Assembly: GCA_958431815.1 (NCBI GenBank)
Contig: CAUASB010000003.1
Coordinates: 62,001 to 126,000, forward strand
DNA length: 64,000 bases
Source of the DNA: an uncultured Eggerthella sp.
Lineage (GTDB): Bacteria; Actinomycetota; Coriobacteriia; Coriobacteriales; Eggerthellaceae
Direction of reading: 5' to 3'
Of the stretch, positions 1 through 8,772 are shown piece by piece. Within the stretch, counting starts at the first letter, position 1, and each line of letters opens with the position of its first letter. Position numbers and translations under genes: made by a program. Under the pieces are notes generated by a model. The model ran no database searches. It saw only the letters and a program-made list of their open reading frames with translations, and was not told where the DNA came from.

Positions 1-72
1 CGTTACGTTCAGAATGCCCATAATCACTGGGGTGCGGGAATCAAAAGGATAGCGTCCACAACGCCAAATCAT
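1..72 (-). CDS. folP: Dihydropteroate synthase, N-terminal fragment (runs off the window)
   Basis: Only the first 24 codons are inside the window. They read from an ATG at 72 and end in the strand MGILNVT, the hallmark opening of dihydropteroate synthase, which condenses the pterin pyrophosphate with p-aminobenzoate in folate synthesis. A GGAGG ribosome site lies just upstream (78-82). The position directly after ftsH matches the hpt-ftsH-folP order known from several Gram-positive groups. A terminator-like hairpin separates it from ftsH. Identification rests on a short but very characteristic motif plus context. Confidence 0.85.
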   Translation of the reverse strand, partial: MIWRCGRYPFDSRTPVIMGILNVT

Positions 73-93
73 CTTTTCCTCCTTATAAAAGAG

Positions 94-120
94 GCGCCCC
101 GGGCTTTTAGCCCAGGGCGC
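94..120 (-). terminator. Hairpin after ftsH
   Basis: An 11-bp stem with one mismatch (GCGCCC.GGGCT type) and a 3-nt loop is followed on the minus strand by CTCTTTTATAA. It probably ends or attenuates ftsH transcription before folP. Confidence 0.65.
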
Positions 121-129
121 GTAAAACCA

Positions 130-2328
130 TTACTGTTGGCTACCTGACTCAGGGCCGGAGTCCCCATGGGAAACATTCGGTTCCGCTGAGGTTGATGCCT
201 CGCCGGCTGCGTGGGCAGGCTGGCTTGCCGTACCCTCCGATTCAGCCTCCAGGGATGCAGGTTCGTTCGCTGCAGCAACTTCGTTACCGCTTTCAGCTTC
301 CTTGGCCTGCTCCTGCTTAAGGTACTCTGCCCACTGATTGTTGAGTAGTGCCTGGCATGCCTCGCCATCGACCGTTTCGCGTTCAAGCAGAACCGATGCC
401 ATAAGGTCCATCTGGTCGCGCTTGGAAGAAAGGATCTCAACGGCACGGTCGTGGGCTTCCTTCATGATGCGAGCAACCTCGTCGTCGATGCGGCGTGCCG
501 TATCGTCGGAGTAATCCTGCGTGTTGCCGTAATCGCGGCCCAAGAACACTTCGTGGTTCGGCTGGCCGAATACCTGAACGCCCAAGTCGGAGCTCATGCC
601 GTAGTTGGTAACCATCGCGCGCGCCATCTTCGTAGCACGTTCCAGGTCGTTCGAGGCACCGGTGGTGATGTCGTCGCAGAACAGCTCTTCTGCCACGCGG
701 CCGCCCAGGAACACAGCCAATTCATCGCGCATTTCGTTACGGCTGTTCAGCACCTTGTCTTCGTCAGGGATAGAAAGCGTGTAACCCAGTGCGCGACCAC
801 GGGAAATGATCGAAATCTTATGAACCGGATCGGCACCTTCAAGCATGTGACCAACCAGAGCATGGCCAGATTCGTGGTAAGCGATGGTCTTGCGCGTGCG
901 GGCGTCAAGAACACGACCCTTGCGCTCAGGACCGGCAATAACACGCTCCATCGAATCCTGAACTTCCTTATTGGTGATGATGTGTTTGTTGCGGCGCGCC
1001 GTAAGGATAGCCGATTCGTTCAGCAGGTTCGCCAAGTCGGCGCCAGTGAAGCCCGGCGTGAGCTTTGCGATGCTGCTCAGGTCAACGTCGTCTGCCAAGG
1101 GCTTGTTCGCCGCATGCACGTTCAAGATCTTCTCGCGGCCCTTAACATCAGGCGCGTCAACCACAATCTGACGGTCGAAACGGCCGGGACGCAGAAGCGC
1201 CGGGTCAAGAACGTCGGAACGGTTGGTTGCCGCGATAAGCACCACGGAGTCGTTTGCCTCGAAACCATCCATTTCTACCAGCAGCTGGTTCAGCGTCTGC
1301 TCACGTTCGTCATGGCCGCCGCCAAGACCAGCGCCACGTTGACGGCCAACGGCATCGATCTCGTCGATGAAGATGATGGAAGGCGATGCTTCCTTGGCCT
1401 GTTTGAACAAGTCGCGCACGCGGGAAGCGCCAACGCCCACAAACATCTCCACGAAGTCGGAACCGGAAATGCTGAAGAACGGAACGCCCGCTTCACCGGC
1501 AACTGCGCGTGCCAGCAGCGTTTTGCCGGTACCCGGAGGGCCCACCAAAAGGCAACCGCGCGGGATCTTCGCACCAAGAGACTGGTACTTGGCGGGGTTT
1601 TCCAGGAAGTCTTTGATTTCCTGCATTTCCTCTACTGCTTCGTCAACGCCCGCAACATCGGAGAAGTGGACATCGGGGTGTTCTTCGATGCTCTTCTTGG
1701 CCTTTGCCTTGCCGAACGACATCTGCGAATTGTTGGCCTTGTTCATCTGGGAGAAGAAGAACAAAAGCAGGCCCGCGATAATCAGGATAGGCAGAACGGA
1801 AGCCAGGATGGAGCCCCAAGGCGAAGCCAGACGCACGCTGTACTGGATGTTGGGATGCGCCGCCATAAGCTGGCCCAAGGAGTCGGAACCAACCCACGTA
1901 CACGTGTAGTTATGCTCCGAGCCCAACTTGGAAGCGGCAAGCTCCTGCGTTTGAACGATGGTGGGGCGGGCACCGGAAGTGTCTGCCATGCCGGAGTTCA
2001 AGGCATTGAAGGCCGTGTTGAACGCATCTGCCGTAGCCTCGCCCGCCGTTGCGGCCGGATAATACGTACCGGTGATGGTGTAGGAACCGGTGTCGTACAC
2101 CGCCGTGTTCACGCGGCCCTGCTCAACAGCCTGCGTGAATTCGGACGTTACCAATTCATCGGTCTGGGTAACGCCGTTGCTGGCCGTCATGGAACGGGTC
2201 ATCATCACGGCAAAGAAGATGCCCACAGCCAAGAACACCACCAGGGTGACGATGTTCGAGCGGTTAGGCTGCTTGGAATTCGGCTGCTTTGCGTGATTCG
2301 GTTTCTTTTGATTGGGAGTTTGTGCCAT
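130..2328 (-). CDS. ftsH: ATP-dependent zinc metalloprotease FtsH
   Basis: 732 residues. Membrane AAA+ protease that degrades unassembled membrane proteins and regulatory proteins. Order seen: N-terminal membrane segment (about 25-46), extracytoplasmic domain, second membrane segment (about 172-195), AAA module with Walker A GPPGTGKT (about 263) and Walker B IIFIDEIDAVG, SRH region with RPGRFDR, then the M41 peptidase with the zinc motif HESGH. The last 60 or so residues are a low-complexity Glu/Ala/Ser tail, longer than in many homologues. The start ATG at 2328 has AAGGAA upstream. The gene is 42 bp downstream of hpt and belongs to the tilS-maf-hpt-ftsH-folP group. Confidence 0.97.
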   Translation of the reverse strand: MAQTPNQKKPNHAKQPNSKQPNRSNIVTLVVFLAVGIFFAVMMTRSMTASNGVTQTDELVTSEFTQAVEQGRVNTAVYDTGSYTITGTYYPAATAGEATADAFNTAFNALNSGMADTSGARPTIVQTQELAASKLGSEHNYTCTWVGSDSLGQLMAAHPNIQYSVRLASPWGSILASVLPILIIAGLLLFFFSQMNKANNSQMSFGKAKAKKSIEEHPDVHFSDVAGVDEAVEEMQEIKDFLENPAKYQSLGAKIPRGCLLVGPPGTGKTLLARAVAGEAGVPFFSISGSDFVEMFVGVGASRVRDLFKQAKEASPSIIFIDEIDAVGRQRGAGLGGGHDEREQTLNQLLVEMDGFEANDSVVLIAATNRSDVLDPALLRPGRFDRQIVVDAPDVKGREKILNVHAANKPLADDVDLSSIAKLTPGFTGADLANLLNESAILTARRNKHIITNKEVQDSMERVIAGPERKGRVLDARTRKTIAYHESGHALVGHMLEGADPVHKISIISRGRALGYTLSIPDEDKVLNSRNEMRDELAVFLGGRVAEELFCDDITTGASNDLERATKMARAMVTNYGMSSDLGVQVFGQPNHEVFLGRDYGNTQDYSDDTARRIDDEVARIMKEAHDRAVEILSSKRDQMDLMASVLLERETVDGEACQALLNNQWAEYLKQEQAKEAESGNEVAAANEPASLEAESEGTASQPAHAAGEASTSAEPNVSHGDSGPESGSQQ

Positions 2329-2370
2329 AGGTAGTTTGTTCCTTATGTTCTTCGTTCGTACCCGTGGACG

Positions 2371-2919
2371 CTATTCTTGGGTTACTTCGGGCTTCAGCAC
2401 GCCAATGCATGAAAGATTGCGGTAGCGCTCGGCATAATCAAGGCCATAACCGACGATGAACTCATCGGGGCATTCGAAGCCAATGTACTTGCACTTGATG
2501 TCGGCCTGGTTGGGCGTGTCTTTGCGAAGGAGCGTTGCCACTTCGATGGAAGCAGGGTTGCGCGATTCCAGGTTCTTGATGAGGTAGCGCAACGTAAGGC
2601 CACTGTCCAAGATATCCTCGGCGATCAGAACGTGGCGGCCTTCGATTTGGCTGGTCAGGTCTTTTAGAATGCGAACCACACCAGAGCTTTTCATACCGTT
2701 GCCGTACGAGGAAATGGCCATGTAGTCCATTTCAACCGGCAAGTGGATTTCACGAACAAGGTCGGCCATGAAGATTGCCGCCCCTCGCAAAACGGAGATC
2801 ACCACAATGCTCTTGCCTGCGTAATCCTCCGTAATTTTCGCGCCGATTTCCTTAACGCGCGTACGAATTTCATCCTCAGTAAAAAGGATGCGCTCAAGAT
2901 CGGGATGCTGCTGCTCCAC
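2371..2919 (-). CDS. hpt: Hypoxanthine phosphoribosyltransferase
   Basis: 182 residues from the chosen GTG start at 2919, the usual family length. An upstream GTG at 2994 would add 25 residues unlike the family, while the 2919 start has an AAGAGG ribosome site. The enzyme converts hypoxanthine or guanine plus PRPP to IMP or GMP. Visible motifs are the flexible-loop region with SYGNGMKSSG, the PRPP-binding loop VLIAEDILDSGLT, and the base-binding end with FIVGYGLDYAERYRNL. It sits between maf and ftsH. The hpt-ftsH linkage is a common bacterial arrangement and supports the call. Confidence 0.95.
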   Translation of the reverse strand: MEQQHPDLERILFTEDEIRTRVKEIGAKITEDYAGKSIVVISVLRGAAIFMADLVREIHLPVEMDYMAISSYGNGMKSSGVVRILKDLTSQIEGRHVLIAEDILDSGLTLRYLIKNLESRNPASIEVATLLRKDTPNQADIKCKYIGFECPDEFIVGYGLDYAERYRNLSCIGVLKPEVTQE

Positions 2920-3147
2920 GGAAGCCTCTTTTCCCACCCAAGGTGGAGTAAGTACGGGTATACACAGTACTTCAGTGTAACAAAAGCACTTCACCCCGTA
3001 TTCGCAGATAAGCCGCCGTAGCAGTTTTGCAATAAATCTTCACCGCACAGACTCAGACCACGAGGGCAAGCCCCCCAGGCATAGGGAAATTCGGAGCTCC
3101 AACACACCACTGCGCCAGGAAAGCCTGCCCTGCCAAGAATCCGTACG

Positions 3148-3837
3148 CTATTCCTGAGGCTTTACCTCAGCTTCGATGGTCTCCTGCAAGATTTCCGGGA
3201 AATTCTTCAGCAGGGTGTCCACTGGCAAGCCCACGATGTTGTTGAAATCGCCTTCGTAGCTTTCCACCAACCTGCGACCCTTGCCCTGAATGGCGTAGGC
3301 GCCTGCTTTATCGATGGTTTCGCCCGTTGCAACGTAAGCGTTGATGTCTTCGGCGGAAAGCTCCTTAAACGTTACCGTGCTGGTTTCCGCAAATGAGCGG
3401 AACGCCAGGGAAACGTTGCCGTCGCCGCCGTTTTCCTCGGTTTCGTTCAGCATAACCAGCCACACCGAAACACCCGTGATTACCTGGTGCGTACGGCCGG
3501 AAAGACGCGCCAGCATTTCGCGGGCGTGATCGGCGCTGTAGGGCTTGCCCAGCATTTCGCCATCGAGTACCACCGTGGTATCGGCGCCGATGACGATGCC
3601 CAATCCCACAGGGTTTTCGGCCAGGATGTCCTGGATGACGGAGCCGGCCTTGCGCTCGGCCAGCTTCTTCACCGCCTCGACGGGCTGCGCGCGCTGGTCG
3701 GCATCAAGCGATTCGTCAACTTCGGTCGAACCAGTGTACACCGTGAACTTTACGCCCGCATCTTCAAGGAGCTGCTTGCGGCGCGGGCTGTTCGAAGCCA
3801 GGATGACGTTTACGGGAATAGTGGTTGTATCAGGCAT
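3148..3837 (-). CDS. maf: Maf family nucleotide pyrophosphatase
   Basis: 229 residues from the ATG at 3837, preceded by AAAGGAAA. The N-terminus VILASNSPRRKQLLEDAG is the Maf signature (ASxSPRRxxLL). Further motifs are the ADTTVVLDGEMLGKP segment and the GKGRRLVESYEGDFNNIVGLPV region. Maf proteins hydrolyse non-canonical or modified nucleoside triphosphates and have been linked to septum control. About 30 residues around 115-140, with an acidic/Gly stretch (NETEENGGDGN), form a low-complexity insertion between conserved blocks. The gene lies between tilS and hpt, 91 bp below the tilS start, on the same strand. Confidence 0.92.
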   Translation of the reverse strand: MPDTTTIPVNVILASNSPRRKQLLEDAGVKFTVYTGSTEVDESLDADQRAQPVEAVKKLAERKAGSVIQDILAENPVGLGIVIGADTTVVLDGEMLGKPYSADHAREMLARLSGRTHQVITGVSVWLVMLNETEENGGDGNVSLAFRSFAETSTVTFKELSAEDINAYVATGETIDKAGAYAIQGKGRRLVESYEGDFNNIVGLPVDTLLKNFPEILQETIEAEVKPQE

Positions 3838-3928
3838 GGGGTTTCCTTTACTGAAAGAAGTGTGCCAAGGAAACAGGCCCGTTGGCACAAGGTGAAATCG
3901 AGAAAATCATGGCCAGCAGCCTAAGCTG

Positions 3929-5023
3929 CTACGCACGATTGGGCTTGCGGCGAGCCCGGAACACGGCCATTGGCTCGACCAGAACGCCGTGTTTGTTGGC
4001 GCTTACCGCCAAATTGCCTTGAACGTTGGCAACGAATCCGCTGATGGGAGCGCCTTCCTCATCGAAGGCAGAAAGCACCGTTTCCACCGCTGCCGATTCG
4101 ATACGCGCCTCGGCGCCCACAAAGGCCTCAAGCACCGCCAGCGCAACGCGACGTTGCAAAGGCTTCGCTACCGTGCCGAAAGAGGGCAGCATGCGGCACC
4201 CGTCGAACGAACCTTCGCCATCGCCGCCGATCCATTCAAGGTGGGTATCGGCCGCTTCGCGCGCCAAGGAATCAAGGTAGTCGTCTTCGTCGGCAATCAG
4301 GTTCATGGTGCGGCACAGCGTGTCCAGCAGCTGGCCGTTGCGCTCTTTCGCCTTCGGAATTATCTCATGGCGCACGAAAGCGCGGAACCGATCGGTGTGG
4401 GCATTGGTAGCATCTTCGCGCCAGCGGTTGCCCTCCTCGTCGACCACCGCTTCATCGGCGGGAATGTCGTCGATGAAGCATCGCAGCGCTTGACGGGAAA
4501 CGTCAAGAAGGGGACGCACCACCGGGCCGTTGGCATACAACATAGAGCGGAAGCCACCCGGCCCCGTTCCCGCGATAGAGCGCATATAGAAGTTCTCCAC
4601 CCTGTCGTCTTGCGTATGGGCGGTAACGATACGGCCAACGGATACGGGAATCGCCTCATGGCGGCACAGGCTCTCAAGCGCCTCGTGGGCAGCAAGGTAG
4701 CGCTCATTGCGACCAACCGCTTCCACGTTGCCGCCCGTTGCCTTGGCGAGCGCCGCCACGTCTATCTCGCAAGAAAAGAACGGAATGCCCAGATGAGCGG
4801 CGAGCTTTTCCACAAAGCGCTGGTCGGCATAGGCGTCTTCCCCACGCAGCATATGGTTCACGTGCAAAATGGCGGGCTGCCCCACCAATCCGCGCTTATG
4901 CAAATCGCTAATCAGGTACGCCAAGGCCGTTGAGTCCGACCCGCCCGAAACCATCACGACAACCGGAGTTGCCGCGCTGAACAGGCTCTGGGTGCGAATC
5001 GTTTTCTCTATCGCGTCAATCAT
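3929..5023 (-). CDS. tilS: tRNA(Ile)-lysidine synthetase
   Basis: 364 residues. It attaches lysine to C34 of the CAU-anticodon isoleucine tRNA, changing its decoding from AUG to AUA. The PP-loop motif VSGGSDSTALA occupies residues about 24-34, followed by the HVNHMLRGEDAYAD and AHTQDDRVENFYMR segments typical of TilS. The start is the ATG at 5023. It heads the minus-strand group tilS-maf-hpt-ftsH-folP and is divergent from the small membrane protein gene at 5150. The C-terminal half is less conserved, as usual for this family. Confidence 0.93.
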   Translation of the reverse strand: MIDAIEKTIRTQSLFSAATPVVVMVSGGSDSTALAYLISDLHKRGLVGQPAILHVNHMLRGEDAYADQRFVEKLAAHLGIPFFSCEIDVAALAKATGGNVEAVGRNERYLAAHEALESLCRHEAIPVSVGRIVTAHTQDDRVENFYMRSIAGTGPGGFRSMLYANGPVVRPLLDVSRQALRCFIDDIPADEAVVDEEGNRWREDATNAHTDRFRAFVRHEIIPKAKERNGQLLDTLCRTMNLIADEDDYLDSLAREAADTHLEWIGGDGEGSFDGCRMLPSFGTVAKPLQRRVALAVLEAFVGAEARIESAAVETVLSAFDEEGAPISGFVANVQGNLAVSANKHGVLVEPMAVFRARRKPNRA

Positions 5024-5149
5024 GGACGGTTATCCCTTTCCGATTCCTACTTGCTGGAAACAAAGAAGCGCGGCTTCTTGCATCGCCGACGATTGCTTTG
5101 CTAGCGTATTCATTGTAATTGATGCCATCAAGGGAAAAGGGGCTTCGTC

Positions 5150-5518
5150 ATGCAGTTCATCTTGCGAACCATCGCCATCTTCGTTGCCGTAGGTGTTGCC
5201 GTTTGGCTTGTCCCAGGCATCGACATCGTGGGCGCTGGCAGCTCGTGGGGGTCAATCGCAGTTATGGCTCTTATCATCGCACTGCTGAACATGACTATAA
5301 AACCGTTCCTGCAGGTAATCGGTTTGCCCATCACCGTGCTTTCCCTTGGTGTGTTTTACCTGGTCATCAACACCATTCTGCTTTATCTTGCGGCATCGTT
5401 GGGCAATGCCCTGTTCGGCGCCGGCTTCATCATCGACTCATTCGGATCGGGGTTCGTGGCTTCCATCGTCATCTCCATTGTTTCAGGCATCATGAATTCG
5501 CTTTTGGGAACCGATTAG
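5150..5518 (+). CDS. Phage holin family 4 / Mycobact_4TM-type membrane protein
   Basis: 122 residues, almost wholly hydrophobic, with four predicted membrane helices (about 5-22, 28-50, 56-82, 90-117). The conserved stretch ALLNMTIKPFLQVIGLPITVLSLGVFYLVIN is typical of the widespread YvlD-like PF04020 family (loosely named after phage holins), whose function is unsettled. No phage genes surround it, so the holin name should not be taken as function. It is transcribed divergently from tilS, and a GGGAAAAGG ribosome site precedes the ATG. Confidence 0.85.
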   Translation: MQFILRTIAIFVAVGVAVWLVPGIDIVGAGSSWGSIAVMALIIALLNMTIKPFLQVIGLPITVLSLGVFYLVINTILLYLAASLGNALFGAGFIIDSFGSGFVASIVISIVSGIMNSLLGTD

Positions 5519-5607
5519 CAGGCACGCAGGCAACCAACCCGCCCTATTAAAGAAAGTAGCACTGCCCCACCCCGACATCGCGCGCCCGATTGGGCAGCAA
5601 ATCTCGG

Positions 5608-5613
5608 TATAAT
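5608..5613 (+). promoter_or_regulatory. Candidate -10 element of the TetR gene
   Basis: A perfect TATAAT lies 38 bp before the TetR ATG at 5652. No convincing -35 hexamer is present at 16-18 bp, so the promoter may depend on an activator or on an extended contact. Confidence 0.5.
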
Positions 5614-5651
5614 AAGGATTTGTCGGAACGCTCCAATACGAAAGGAGAGTC

Positions 5652-6389
5652 ATGGCAAACCCAAGCCGCGCCGAAGAAGGCACCGCGAAGCCCCGCGCAC
5701 GACTGCGCGCCAAGAGCCAAGACACCCGCAACAATATTATCTCTGTTGCCATTGGGCTTTTCCGAACCAAGGGATATACGCGCACTTCCATGAGCGAAAT
5801 CGCCCGCCAGGCAGGCGTTGATCCTTCTTCGTTCTACTACTACTTCGCTTCCAAGGAAGCGCTCATCGAAAACATCCTGAACCCCAACGAGTTCTTCCCC
5901 ACGGTTGAACAGCTTGAAAGGGCATGCAGCAATCGCGCTGCCCAACTGTATGCGCTTATCGCATTCGATGTGGTGCACAAGTGCGAACTGCCCTTCGACT
6001 TCTGGGAGCTTGAGGCTATTGCGAACGAAAACCCGAAGGGGTTCGAGGCGTTTTTCGAACGTTACCGCAAGCTATACCGCACTTCGCTTTCAATCATCGA
6101 GCGCGGCGTCGAAGAGGGGGCATTTGTGCCCTGCGCGGCTGACGAGCGAACAGTCACCATTCTTTCCACCAACGAAGGCTTGCAGCATCACTTTCACGCA
6201 AAGCATCGCAAGGAGCTGATTTTAGAGGCCTCGGGTTATTCCGTACGCGATTACACGCCCGAAGACATTGCCCGCATGACCGGACGCTCCGTACTCCCTT
6301 CGCTAATGAAGAACCCCTCGGAAATCGAGGCAGCCGTTGAAGAGGGAAGGTGCCTGTACTATCTGATGAGGAACAAGGCAGAAAAATAA
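5652..6389 (+). CDS. TetR/AcrR family transcriptional regulator
   Basis: 245 residues. A basic N-terminal tail of about 25 residues precedes the TetR DNA-binding domain: IISVAIGLFRTKGYTRTSMSEIARQAGVDPSSFYYYFASKEALIENIL is the typical helix-turn-helix with the YYYF recognition-helix end. The C-terminal ligand/dimer domain is helical and not assignable. The ribosome site GAAAGGAG precedes the ATG. It is a single-gene unit bounded downstream by a strong bidirectional terminator. Its target is unknown; the adjacent small membrane protein gene on the same strand (5150) is one possibility. Confidence 0.9.
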   Translation: MANPSRAEEGTAKPRARLRAKSQDTRNNIISVAIGLFRTKGYTRTSMSEIARQAGVDPSSFYYYFASKEALIENILNPNEFFPTVEQLERACSNRAAQLYALIAFDVVHKCELPFDFWELEAIANENPKGFEAFFERYRKLYRTSLSIIERGVEEGAFVPCAADERTVTILSTNEGLQHHFHAKHRKELILEASGYSVRDYTPEDIARMTGRSVLPSLMKNPSEIEAAVEEGRCLYYLMRNKAEK

Positions 6390-6400
6390 CGTTTGTACAA

Positions 6401-6437
6401 GAAAGCGGGCCTCGACATTTTGCCGAGGCCCGCTTTC
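6401..6437. terminator. Bidirectional terminator between TetR and HAD genes
   Basis: A perfect 14-bp stem (GAAAGCGGGCCTCG and its complement) with a 9-nt loop lies between convergent genes, with T-rich sequence on both sides. Confidence 0.88.
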
Positions 6438-6482
6438 TTGTTTCCTGCATTGATTGCAGTACAAAAGGTACCAAACCAAGCG

Positions 6483-7163
6483 TTACCGAAGAAGCTGCAG
6501 TTTCCCTTCTTGCACCACAACGCGCTCAAGGGAGGGCACTGCCAAGCGTGATCGTTTTTCCACTTCACATTGCGGCACGCCATGGGCTTCATCGTAAAGG
6601 CCCAAAACGGGATACCCTGCCCCCACTAACGTATCCATAGCGTATAGGGAATCCTCGAATCCCCAGGTTAAGGGCTTTCCCGTGCCCATAACATCACGGG
6701 CTCGATTGTATATGGCGGGCTCGCGTTTAGAAGCACCCACCTCATCCACGGAAATAATGGCGCAGAAATAGCCGGCGATGCCCGTTGCCTTTGCACCGGC
6801 GCGCAGGAACTCCGCCTTGCTGGAAGACGCCATAGTCATTTTCACTTCGTTGCGAGCACAGGATTCCAAAAGGGCTTCAGCGCCTGGAAGCAAATGAGCA
6901 GCTTCGTAATACGCCATCATATATTCGTCCATGATGGCTTTTACCGCTTCGGTGCTTTGGCCGAACCCGTACTGCTCATGGAAGTAGCGGGCAACCTCCG
7001 GAATGGTGAACGTGGTGAACAGCTTATGCTCTTCGGGGGTTACAACAACTCCCGCCTGACGCGCCACTTCCTCTTCCAAGCTGCGCCATGCGCCCAAGGA
7101 ATCAAGAAGGGTGCCATCGCAGTCGAAGATGGCACCCTTAATCACATTGTTGTTGTTATTCAT
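6483..7163 (-). CDS. HAD-superfamily hydrolase, beta-phosphoglucomutase-like
   Basis: 226 residues from the ATG at 7163. The N-terminus FDCDGTLLDS carries the nucleophile Asp14 and acid/base Asp16 of the haloacid dehalogenase fold, followed by a helical cap. Motif II (TMASSSK) and motif III/IV (KREPAIYNRARDVMG then GFEDSLYAMDTLVGAG) are present. The substrate is unknown; relatives act on sugar phosphates or phosphoglycolate. It overlaps the end of the upstream aminotransferase gene by 8 bp (7156-7163), so translation is probably coupled. An upstream start would add 12 residues lying within the aminotransferase C-terminus. Confidence 0.88.
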   Translation of the reverse strand: MNNNNNVIKGAIFDCDGTLLDSLGAWRSLEEEVARQAGVVVTPEEHKLFTTFTIPEVARYFHEQYGFGQSTEAVKAIMDEYMMAYYEAAHLLPGAEALLESCARNEVKMTMASSSKAEFLRAGAKATGIAGYFCAIISVDEVGASKREPAIYNRARDVMGTGKPLTWGFEDSLYAMDTLVGAGYPVLGLYDEAHGVPQCEVEKRSRLAVPSLERVVVQEGKLQLLR

Positions 7164-8337
7164 AGTCGCGCTTGAGCGCAGCGAACGCCGGCATGGCATT
7201 GCGGATAACGTCAGGGGAAACGCAGTAGCTTACGCGCACCCAGCCGCCAACGCCGAAGCTGTCGGAGGGAACCAGCAAAAGCTCGTGTTCCTTTGCCTTG
7301 TCGGAGAATGCTTGAGCATCAGATTCAAGCGCCTGCATCCACAGGTAGAACGCTCCATCGGGAGCGATGTAGTGATAGCCCAGCTCATCAAGACCCTTGG
7401 TGAGCAGCTCGCGATTTGCGGCATAGGCTGCAGCGTTTGCCGGCTCGTCGACGCATTTTGCGATAACGCGCTGGAAGAATACTGGAGCGCAGATGTAGCC
7501 CAGAGCACGGCCAGCACCGGAAATAGCCGCCATCACGCGCTCAGATTCCTCAACTTCATTGGGAACCAGCACGTAACCGATGCGATCGCCGGGAAGCGAA
7601 AGGGACTTCGACCAGGAATAGCACACCAGCGTGTTGTCGTAGATGGAGGGAACCCAAGAAACCTCGGGGCCGTAAGCCAGTTCGCGGTACGGCTCGTCGG
7701 AAATAAGGTACAGGGAGCTGCCGAACTCTTCGCGCTTTTCATGCAGTACCTTTGCCAGACCCTCCAGCGTTTCGCGCGTGTACACAACGCCTACCGGGTT
7801 GTTGGGCGAGTTGATGATAACGGCGCGGGTACGCTCGTTGATGGCCGCTGCCACCGCATCCAGGTCAATCTGGAAGTTGTCGGTGCGGGCGGGAACCTCG
7901 ACGCATTTGCCGCCATCGGCTTCGATCCATACGCGATACTCGGGGAAGTACGGGGAGATCACGATGATCTCGTCGCCCGGGTCGATGATGGCCGCCTTGA
8001 TGCAGCAAGAAAGGCACGCTGCCGCGCCCATGGTAAGGTACAGGTTCTTTGCCGCGTAGTCCGTACCGAATCGGCGATTCAGGTTGTCGGCGATAGCTGC
8101 CTTGGCGTCGTCCCAACCGGAAGAGGGAGAATACGCGTGCAGTTCTGCAGGAGGCATGTCGGCCAATTCGTGCATGACCTTCGCCACCTTGGCGGGAGCA
8201 GGAACGTTGGGGTTTCCGATGCTGAAGTCGAATACCTTGTCTTCGCCAATTTCAGCTTTGCGCTGAAGGCCGTAGGCAAACAGTTCGCGAATTGCCGAAG
8301 GGGCGCTGCCCAAACCGTACATGGTTTCGTTGATCAT
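7156..8337 (-). CDS. Pyridoxal-phosphate aminotransferase, class I (aspartate aminotransferase fold)
   Basis: 393 residues from the ATG at 8337, which has AGGAGG at ideal spacing; the longer frame upstream has no such site. Fold-type I features: FSIGNPNVPAP substrate loop near the N-terminus, MGAAACLSCCIKA cofactor phosphate region, NSPNNPVG, SDEPYRELAYG, and the cofactor lysine in SWSKSLSLPGDRIGY. The C-terminus has GGWVRVSYCVS with the substrate carboxylate Arg. Amino-donor specificity cannot be read from sequence. It is translationally coupled to the HAD phosphatase-like gene, suggesting a shared pathway. Confidence 0.9.
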   Translation of the reverse strand: MINETMYGLGSAPSAIRELFAYGLQRKAEIGEDKVFDFSIGNPNVPAPAKVAKVMHELADMPPAELHAYSPSSGWDDAKAAIADNLNRRFGTDYAAKNLYLTMGAAACLSCCIKAAIIDPGDEIIVISPYFPEYRVWIEADGGKCVEVPARTDNFQIDLDAVAAAINERTRAVIINSPNNPVGVVYTRETLEGLAKVLHEKREEFGSSLYLISDEPYRELAYGPEVSWVPSIYDNTLVCYSWSKSLSLPGDRIGYVLVPNEVEESERVMAAISGAGRALGYICAPVFFQRVIAKCVDEPANAAAYAANRELLTKGLDELGYHYIAPDGAFYLWMQALESDAQAFSDKAKEHELLLVPSDSFGVGGWVRVSYCVSPDVIRNAMPAFAALKRDYE

Positions 8338-8495
8338 GGTGTTTATCCTCCTAACAGAAGCCAGTATTCTGGCTAAGTGCTTATTATGCTCCCGCCTATG
8401 CACGCGCGGCAAGAAAAAGCGATAGTCGAATTTTCTATGACTGGTTAACGAACGCCAGCGGGAAAGGAACAGCGTCAAACAGTGCGGAGACACAA

Positions 8496-8519
8496 AAAGG
8501 CTTGCCGAAGCAAGCCTTT
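8496..8519 (-). terminator. Terminator of tRNA-Leu
   Basis: A perfect 10-bp stem (AAAGGCTTGC) with a CGAA loop is followed on the minus strand by CCTTTTTG. It lies 13 bp past the tRNA 3' end. Confidence 0.88.
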
Positions 8520-8531
8520 CGCATTAATAAT

Positions 8532-8615
8532 TGGTGCCCGAGGCGGGATTTGAACCCGCACGTCTTTCGACAACGGTTTTTGAGACCGCCGCGTCTGCCG
8601 TTCCGCCACTCGGGC
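8532..8615 (-). tRNA. tRNA-Leu, anticodon CAA
   Basis: 84 nt with encoded CCA. Acceptor stem GCCCGAG pairs with CTCGGGC, discriminator A. The anticodon stem GCGGT/ACCGT (one wobble pair) carries the loop CTCAAAA, so the anticodon is CAA (reads UUG). A long variable arm (GTC-GAAA-GAC) confirms class II, and the T arm GCGGG-TTCAAAT-CCCGC is intact. Its own promoter lies just upstream and a terminator just downstream, so it is a monocistronic unit. Confidence 0.96.
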
Positions 8616-8625
8616 GCAGGACTGC

Positions 8626-8654
8626 ATTATACCTAAAACCTGGATATCCGTCAC
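8626..8654 (-). promoter_or_regulatory. Promoter of tRNA-Leu
   Basis: On the minus strand a GTGACG -35-like hexamer (8649-8654), a 17-bp spacer and a perfect TATAAT (8626-8631) end 10 bp before the mature tRNA 5' end. Confidence 0.65.
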
Positions 8655-8772
8655 CTAAAACAGATTTTTCATATCTTGCACGAAGATTCCAACCTTCTCA
8701 TGAAAACAACGCCCCTGCAAATCCGCACTAAAGCCCAAAAGGCCAAAGGATTGCTTGCAATAGATGACACAT

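Noticed and set aside
451..2334. Long plus-strand open frame opposite ftsH
   Set aside because: It is the antisense shadow of a highly conserved ftsH gene, has no ribosome site or recognisable domain, and its length follows from GC-rich codon use.
5150..5518. Phage remnant suggested by the holin-like name
   Set aside because: No lysin, integrase, tail or other phage genes are nearby; this family is widespread on bacterial chromosomes.
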